Positions 6,273 to 10,657 of a DNA stretch of 10,657 nt are shown here, piece after piece. Positions within the stretch are counted from its first letter, which is position 1. Every line of letters begins with the position of its first letter. The DNA is from Chthoniobacter sp. (GTDB taxonomy: Bacteria > Verrucomicrobiota > Verrucomicrobiia > Chthoniobacterales > Chthoniobacteraceae). The position numbers were made by a program, and so were the translations under genes. The DNA lies in the NCBI GenBank assembly GCA_025352865.1, contig JANXSB010000072.1, forward strand, positions 1 through 10,657, written 5' to 3'. The notes under the pieces are model-generated. The model made no database searches. It was given only the letters and a program-made list of their open reading frames with translations, and was not told the DNA's origin.

Positions 6273-6794
6273 TTAGGCGGCGGTTGCGCCGTCCTTCTCC
6301 GCCTTGGCTTGGAGCAGGCGGGCGAGGGACGAAGCCGGTTCGTTGAGCACGCGGACGAGCTTGCTCGCCGGGGCGTTGAGCGTGCCGAGCAGGGTCGCCA
6401 GCAGCACTTCGCGGGAAGGCAGGTCGGCGATCGCTTTGATCTGCTCGGTCGAGACGACGATCTTATCGACGACTCCCGTCTTCATCTCGGGCTTCTTGAA
6501 TTCGGCGGTGAAGTTCTTCAGCACCTTGGCTGCGGCGGCGACATCTTTGTCACCGACGACGATGGCTGTCTGGCCTTTTAGCTCGGCCAACTCCGGCAGG
6601 CCGGCGCTCTTCGCGGCGCGGCGCAGGAAGGTGTTCTTCACGACGTGGCAGCGCGCGCCGACATTCCACAGGCGGGTGCGCAATTCGGCAAACTGGCCGA
6701 CTTTCAAGCCGGTGTAATCGGCGACGAACAGGAAAGGCGACGCGTTCAGCTTCGCCTGCAAATCTTCAACAATGGTTTCTTTCGCGGGATGCAT
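6273..6794 (-). CDS. rplJ: 50S ribosomal protein L10
   Basis: L10 anchors L7/L12 dimers to 23S rRNA at the base of the stalk and, in well-studied bacteria, represses its own mRNA with L7/L12. The 173-residue length is normal. Conserved blocks are the N-terminal VEDLQAKLNASPFLFVADYTGLKVGQFAELR (9-39) and VVKNTFLRRA (51-60), both in the rRNA-binding domain. The C-terminal half, including KPEMKTGVVDK, LPSREVLLATLLGTLNAP and the helical end RVLNEPASSLARLLQAK, carries the L7/L12-binding helix. The ATG at 6794 is supported by GGAG at 6804-6807, 9 bases upstream, the only clear Shine-Dalgarno site seen in this run of genes. It begins 15 bases after the rplA stop, so the two are co-transcribed. Confidence 0.96.
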   Translation of the reverse strand: MHPAKETIVEDLQAKLNASPFLFVADYTGLKVGQFAELRTRLWNVGARCHVVKNTFLRRAAKSAGLPELAELKGQTAIVVGDKDVAAAAKVLKNFTAEFKKPEMKTGVVDKIVVSTEQIKAIADLPSREVLLATLLGTLNAPASKLVRVLNEPASSLARLLQAKAEKDGATAA

Positions 6795-6809
6795 GTGATG
6801 GGTCTCCGG

Positions 6810-7511
6810 TTAGTTCTTGATGAAGGACGACGCATCGATTTTCAGGCCGGGCGTCATGGTCGCGCTGAGCGTCACGTTTTCGACAAAGATGCCCTTCGCG
6901 GTCGCGGGCCGGGCTTTCACCACGGCCTCGATGACCGCGGTGCCATTCTCGACGAGCGCCTGCGCGGCAAAGGAAAACTTGCCGACGGGCACGGCGCAGT
7001 TGCCGTTCTTATCGAGCTTGAACTCGACGCGGCCCGCCTTGACTTCCTTCACGGCTTTCGCGGTGTCCTCGGTCACGGTGCCGGTCTTCGGATTGGGCAT
7101 CAGGCCGCGCGGCCCGAGCACCTTGCCGAGCTTGCGGACTTCCGCCATCGCGCCGGGCGTGGCGATGGCCACGTCGAAATCCTGAAACCCGCCCGTGCAT
7201 TTCTCGATCATGTCCTTGTAACCGACGAACTCCGCACCGGCCTCGCGGGCGGCATTCGCGGCCTGGCCTTCGGCGAAGACGAGCACGCGCACGTTTTTTC
7301 CGGATCCATTCGGGAGCGGGCAGGTGCCGCGGACCATCTGGTCGGATTGCTTCGGATCGACTCCGAGGCGGAAGGAAAGAGTGACCGTCTGGTCAAACTT
7401 CGGGGCGGGAAGCGTCTTGAGAACGGTGACGGCTTCGGGGAGCGGATAGCTCTTGTGGGCGTCCACCTTTTCGGCGGCGGCGCGGTAACGTTTGCTGCGT
7501 TTAGTTTGCAT
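6810..7511 (-). CDS. rplA: 50S ribosomal protein L1
   Basis: L1 binds 23S rRNA at the mobile L1 stalk and helps release deacylated tRNA from the E site; in many bacteria it also represses the L11-L1 mRNA. The 233-residue length is normal. Characteristic blocks are MQTKRSKRYRAAAEKVD at the start, the FDQTVTLSFRLGVDPKQSDQ strand, and the signature GPRGLMPNPKTGTVT (133-147) in domain II. The ATG at 7511 is chosen because the family begins with a basic helix here; the frame extends further upstream only as non-conserved sequence. Unlike the usual arrangement, rplK does not directly precede it: 572 bases with a terminator and an opposite-strand gene lie between. rplA therefore needs its own promoter; a candidate is at 7592-7619. 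rplJ follows after 15 bases. Confidence 0.96.
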   Translation of the reverse strand: MQTKRSKRYRAAAEKVDAHKSYPLPEAVTVLKTLPAPKFDQTVTLSFRLGVDPKQSDQMVRGTCPLPNGSGKNVRVLVFAEGQAANAAREAGAEFVGYKDMIEKCTGGFQDFDVAIATPGAMAEVRKLGKVLGPRGLMPNPKTGTVTEDTAKAVKEVKAGRVEFKLDKNGNCAVPVGKFSFAAQALVENGTAVIEAVVKARPATAKGIFVENVTLSATMTPGLKIDASSFIKN

Positions 7512-7591
7512 GATCTTTTGCAGTGCTGGCGAGCTTTGGGCTCTCCTGCGGTATGGGTTGAAGGGTTGATCCGCCCGGAAGCGGGACGCGG

Positions 7592-7619
7592 AAAGTATCG
7601 GATGAACCCGGTGTGTCAA
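7592..7619 (-). promoter_or_regulatory. Candidate promoter for rplA-rplJ-rplL
   Basis: On the minus strand a perfect -35 box TTGACA (7614-7619) is followed after 16 bases by TACTTT (7592-7597), a weak 3-of-6 match to -10. Transcription would start near 7585, leaving a leader of about 74 bases before the rplA ATG. A promoter is needed here because rplK ends in a strong terminator. The -10 match is poor, so this remains tentative. Confidence 0.45.
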
Positions 7620-7752
7620 AAGATTTTCTCTGCGAATCCCGGCTTTGTGATGGAAGCCGCGAAACATCGCATAGCGGGTGAAAATCAAATGGCGACTGGA
7701 CGCGCCGCCCGGTGCGCGGCATCGTCTGGGAACCCGAACCTTTTCTGATTTC

Positions 7753-7983
7753 ATGAAATCCATCATCCTACGCCTGACCCTTGCCTCTGTCCTAGCCTTG
7801 AGCGGCCTCACCGCCTGTCCCAAGAAGCCCGACGGCACTGCTCCGGTTCAGGTCGAGGAATTGAAGAACGGCCACAAGCAAAAGCTCAAAAAGGACGGCA
7901 CAAAGAAGGCGAAAAAGGTGAAGAAGGACAAAGCGCCGACGGATCCCATCGCTCCCGCCACGCCCGCACCGCCGGTGCCCTAG
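7753..7983 (+). CDS. Small lysine-rich lipoprotein, function unknown
   Basis: A 76-residue product starts with a clear lipoprotein signal: basic n-region (MKSIILR), hydrophobic core LTLASVLALSGL and lipobox LTAC with the acceptor cysteine at C22. The mature 55 residues begin CPKKPDGTAP, run into a strongly basic stretch rich in Lys (KNGHKQKLKKDGTKKAKKVKKDK) and end in a Pro/Ala tail (PIAPATPAPPVP). The product is expected to be lipid-anchored in the envelope, with a disordered cationic tail that could contact anionic wall or outer-membrane polymers. No known family is recognised. The start ATG at 7753 is chosen by the signal peptide. No Shine-Dalgarno sequence or convincing promoter is seen. 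The gene lies alone, on the opposite strand, between rplK and rplA, which is unusual. The Lys-rich composition differs from all its neighbours. Confidence 0.75.
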   Translation: MKSIILRLTLASVLALSGLTACPKKPDGTAPVQVEELKNGHKQKLKKDGTKKAKKVKKDKAPTDPIAPATPAPPVP

Positions 7984-8022
7984 GATTTGGACTGCCATGC
8001 GCCGCGCCCGATTACTGGGCGC

Positions 8023-8058
8023 AAAAAAGGGCCGGCAGCATTTCGCAGCCGGCCCTTT
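8023..8058 (-). terminator. Strong intrinsic terminator after rplK
   Basis: AAAGGGCCGGC (8026-8036) pairs with GCCGGCCCTTT (8048-8058), an 11-bp perfect GC-rich stem. On the minus strand the stem is followed by a run of six T (8023-8028), as in a classic intrinsic terminator, 25 bases after the rplK stop. A further small hairpin GCGCCC/GGGCGC (8004-8009 with 8017-8022) lies just beyond. On the plus strand only three T follow, so it would be weak for the lipoprotein gene. Confidence 0.85.
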
Positions 8059-8083
8059 CGGGTAACGATTTCCGTCGCGCGGG

Positions 8084-8512
8084 TTATTGCGCCTCGACTT
8101 CCACACCCATCTGCCGCGCGGTGCCGGCGATGATGCGATAGGCCGCAGTCTCGTCGCGGGCATTCAGGTCCTTCATCTTGATTTTCACGATGTCGAGCAC
8201 CTGCTTCTTGGAAAGCTTCCCGACCTTCACCTTGTTCGGTTCCTTCGAGCCAGCAGCGATGTTCGCGATCTTCTTGATAAGGATTGAGGCGGGCGGTGAC
8301 TTGGTGATGAAGGTAAAGGACTTGTCCTTATAGACGGTGATGACCACCGGCAGGATGTCGCCCGCCTGCTTTTGGGTGGCGGCGTTGAATTCCTTGCAGA
8401 AGGCCATGATGTTCACGCCTTGCTGACCGAGCGCAGGACCCACGGGCGGTGCCGGGTTCGCCTGGCCGGCGGGGATTTGCAGTTTGATTTGTCCGACGAT
8501 TTCTTTAGCCAT
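8084..8512 (-). CDS. rplK: 50S ribosomal protein L11
   Basis: L11 binds the GTPase-associated centre of 23S rRNA and is needed for the RelA stringent response and factor function. The 142-residue length is normal. The N-terminal domain shows the near-invariant proline-rich segment GQANPAPPVGPALGQQGVNI (16-35) that is contacted by thiostrepton-type antibiotics in other bacteria. The C-terminal rRNA-binding domain contains NKVKVGKLSKKQV and ends with GTARQMGVEVE. The gene follows nusG by 42 bases and is co-transcribed with it. A strong terminator follows, splitting it from rplA. No Shine-Dalgarno sequence is visible before the ATG at 8512. Confidence 0.97.
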   Translation of the reverse strand: MAKEIVGQIKLQIPAGQANPAPPVGPALGQQGVNIMAFCKEFNAATQKQAGDILPVVITVYKDKSFTFITKSPPASILIKKIANIAAGSKEPNKVKVGKLSKKQVLDIVKIKMKDLNARDETAAYRIIAGTARQMGVEVEAQ

Positions 8513-8554
8513 CTGAGTTGGAGTTTTTGTTAGTTAGGTAAGTGGGTGGGCGGG

Positions 8555-9121
8555 TTAGCTGCGTTCGACCTGCCAGTATTCGAGATCGACGAGCGTGTTG
8601 CGTCCGAAGATGGAAACTGAGACGCGCAGCTTGCCGCGATCTGGGTCGATTTCCTCGACGACGCCAGCCTGGTTTTGGAAGGGCCCGTCGGCGACTTTCA
8701 CGGTCTCGCCGACGCTGAAGGAAATCTTGGGCTTGGCCTTTTCCTCGCCGCCGCGGATTTGTGCGAGCATGCCTTCGACTTCGGCTTTGGCCATGGGAAT
8801 CGGGCGGTCCTTGTTACCGGCAAACCCAATGACGCCTTCCGTGTCCTTGATGAAATACCAAGTCTTTTCCACGAGCTGCCGATTGTCATCGAGCAGGAAC
8901 ATGTTCACAAAAATGTAGCCGGGGTAGAGCTTCCGAATCGTCTCGGTTTTCTTGCCTGCCTTGATCGATGAGACACGCTCGGTGGGCAGCAGAATCTCAT
9001 AGACATAGTCACCCATCTCCTCGGTCTTGATCCGTTTGACGAGTTTGTCATGCACCCGATTTTCCAACCCGGAAAGGAGATGGACGGCGTACCACTGCTC
9101 GCGTTTTTGTTCTTCGGTCAT
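8555..9121 (-). CDS. nusG: Transcription termination/antitermination factor NusG
   Basis: NusG travels with RNA polymerase, suppresses pausing and links to Rho or to the ribosome. The 188-residue product has an N-terminal NGN domain from WYAVHLLSGLENRVHDKL (10-27) to about residue 118, including the conserved RKLYPGYIFVNM (63-74) and TEGVIGFAG (94-102). A short linker leads to the C-terminal KOW domain with VGETVKVADGPFQNQAGVVEEID (137-159). The ATG at 9121 starts 13 bases after the secE stop. An in-frame extension to 9202 would run back into secE and is not conserved, so it is rejected. The upstream leader (GATTTTCCCACCC) has no Shine-Dalgarno match. Secondary structure, length and order with secE and rplK are all normal. 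Confidence 0.96.
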   Translation of the reverse strand: MTEEQKREQWYAVHLLSGLENRVHDKLVKRIKTEEMGDYVYEILLPTERVSSIKAGKKTETIRKLYPGYIFVNMFLLDDNRQLVEKTWYFIKDTEGVIGFAGNKDRPIPMAKAEVEGMLAQIRGGEEKAKPKISFSVGETVKVADGPFQNQAGVVEEIDPDRGKLRVSVSIFGRNTLVDLEYWQVERS

Positions 9122-9134
9122 GGGTGGGAAAATC

Positions 9135-9359
9135 TTAAGCCTTGGGTGCCCCGAAGAGGTAGCCCATGAGCATGTTAAAAATGAAGTCCCATCCGGCCAC
9201 ATAGCCGCTGAGCAGGAGCATGGCGATGACGACGATGAGCGTGGAGTCAGTCAGCTCCTTGTATTTTTTCATCCCCTTTTCCTTGGGATCCCAAGGCCAC
9301 GAGGCCTTCATGAGTTCGACTCGGACTTCGCTGAAAAAACTCTTGCTCGGAACAATCAT
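9135..9359 (-). CDS. secE: Preprotein translocase subunit SecE
   Basis: SecE clamps the SecY channel. The 74-residue product is of the short single-TM type. Residues about 11-22 (EVRVELMKASWP) form the amphipathic helix with the conserved Trp-Pro, followed by a charged stretch and one transmembrane helix (about 39-60). The insertion WDPKEKGMKKYKE between Trp-Pro and the helix is longer than in many homologues. The start is uncertain. ATG 9359 (MIVPSKSFF) is preferred. A GTG at 9404 would add a proline-rich tail but overlaps the last three bases of tRNA-Trp. The frame extends even further into the tRNA. No Shine-Dalgarno sequence is visible; the bases before the ATG are strikingly C-rich. The gene is co-oriented with nusG, with a 13-base gap. 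Confidence 0.9.
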   Translation of the reverse strand: MIVPSKSFFSEVRVELMKASWPWDPKEKGMKKYKELTDSTLIVVIAMLLLSGYVAGWDFIFNMLMGYLFGAPKA

Positions 9360-9401
9360 GCGCGGGGACGGTGGGACGGGTGCGGGTGGAATTTTGGAGA
9401 G

Positions 9402-9474
9402 CACGTCAGGAGGGACTTGAACCCCCAACAAGCGGTTTTGGAGACCGCTGCTCTACCAATTGAGCTACTGACGT
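9402..9474 (-). tRNA. tRNA-Trp (CCA anticodon)
   Basis: The 73-base cloverleaf is complete. The acceptor stem ACGTCAG/CTGACGT is 7 perfect pairs and the discriminator is G. The D-arm is GCTC/GAGC, and the anticodon stem GCGGT/ACCGC frames the loop CTCCAAA, giving anticodon CCA for Trp. The T-arm has loop TTCAAGT with one G-T pair in its stem. The 3' CCA is not encoded, so it must be added after transcription. tRNA-Trp between tuf and secE is a common and old arrangement. Only 17 bases lie between the tuf terminator T-run and the tRNA 5' end, so there is little room for a separate promoter. Confidence 0.97.
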
Positions 9475-9486
9475 ATTATTACTTTC

Positions 9487-9536
9487 TGCCGAAAACGCGG
9501 GGCGGACTAAGCATCCGCCCCGCGCGAAGTTCGGCA
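9487..9536 (-). terminator. Two-tier hairpin after tuf
   Basis: The inner stem CGCGGGGCGGA/TCCGCCCCGCG (9496-9506 with 9514-9524) is 11 perfect pairs with a 7-base loop. It is enclosed by an outer stem TGCCGAA/TTCGGCA (9487-9493 with 9530-9536). On the tuf strand the inner stem is followed by TTTT (9492-9495), so it resembles an intrinsic terminator 17 bases past the tuf stop. Because tRNA-Trp lies directly beyond, it may be partial, or act in RNA processing. Confidence 0.7.
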
Positions 9537-9553
9537 AGTTCTCTTTGGATAAT

Positions 9554-10657
<1,104 letters not shown>

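Noticed and set aside
7645..7675. Possible promoter TTGTGA ... CATAGC ahead of the lipoprotein gene
   Set aside because: The spacer is 19 bases and both boxes are weak matches.
6645..7748. A 367-codon plus-strand open frame opposite rplJ and rplA
   Set aside because: It is a shadow of two certain ribosomal protein genes.

Overview
This window looks like a high-GC chromosomal segment from a member of the Verrucomicrobiota, probably near the Opitutaceae. That placement is inference from several features: a serine/threonine kinase whose start resembles kinases common in that group, paired bactofilins, the style of the ribosomal proteins, very few Shine-Dalgarno sequences, and a repeat of the GTAGGGACGGC type. 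It is not proven. The window starts inside a kinase gene and ends inside tuf.

Left third (1-2120), signalling and accessory genes. A Hanks-type Ser/Thr kinase (minus strand, cut by the window edge) is divergent from an FHA-domain class III adenylate cyclase (plus strand). A small FMN-binding split-barrel protein of the pyridoxamine-phosphate-oxidase superfamily (minus) converges on the cyclase gene. A paired inverted repeat resembling a REP/BIME or MITE (2006-2117) separates it from ftsH.

Middle (2117-5700), cell envelope. ftsH (minus) encodes a complete membrane AAA+ zinc protease. Divergent from it, behind a good sigma-70-like promoter, is a two-gene unit: a short bactofilin, then a longer protein with two N-terminal zinc ribbons fused to a bactofilin-like beta domain. 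A bidirectional hairpin separates this unit from the ribosomal genes.

Right half (5735-10657), translation and transcription genes, all on the minus strand except one. In transcription order they are tuf (partial), tRNA-Trp(CCA), secE, nusG, rplK, rplA, rplJ and rplL. This is the widely conserved tuf-secE-nusG-L11/L1/L10/L7-L12 order, with two departures. First, rplK and rplA are separated by a strong terminator, an opposite-strand gene for a small lysine-rich lipoprotein, and a separate candidate promoter for rplA. Second, rplL is not followed by rpoB; the convergent bactofilin unit lies there instead. The rplJ-rplL gap is long and rich in hairpins.

No CRISPR array, prophage, transposase or rRNA was seen. 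The most interesting points are the zinc-ribbon bactofilin pair, the kinase/FHA-cyclase pair, the split L11-L1 operon and the missing rpoB linkage.
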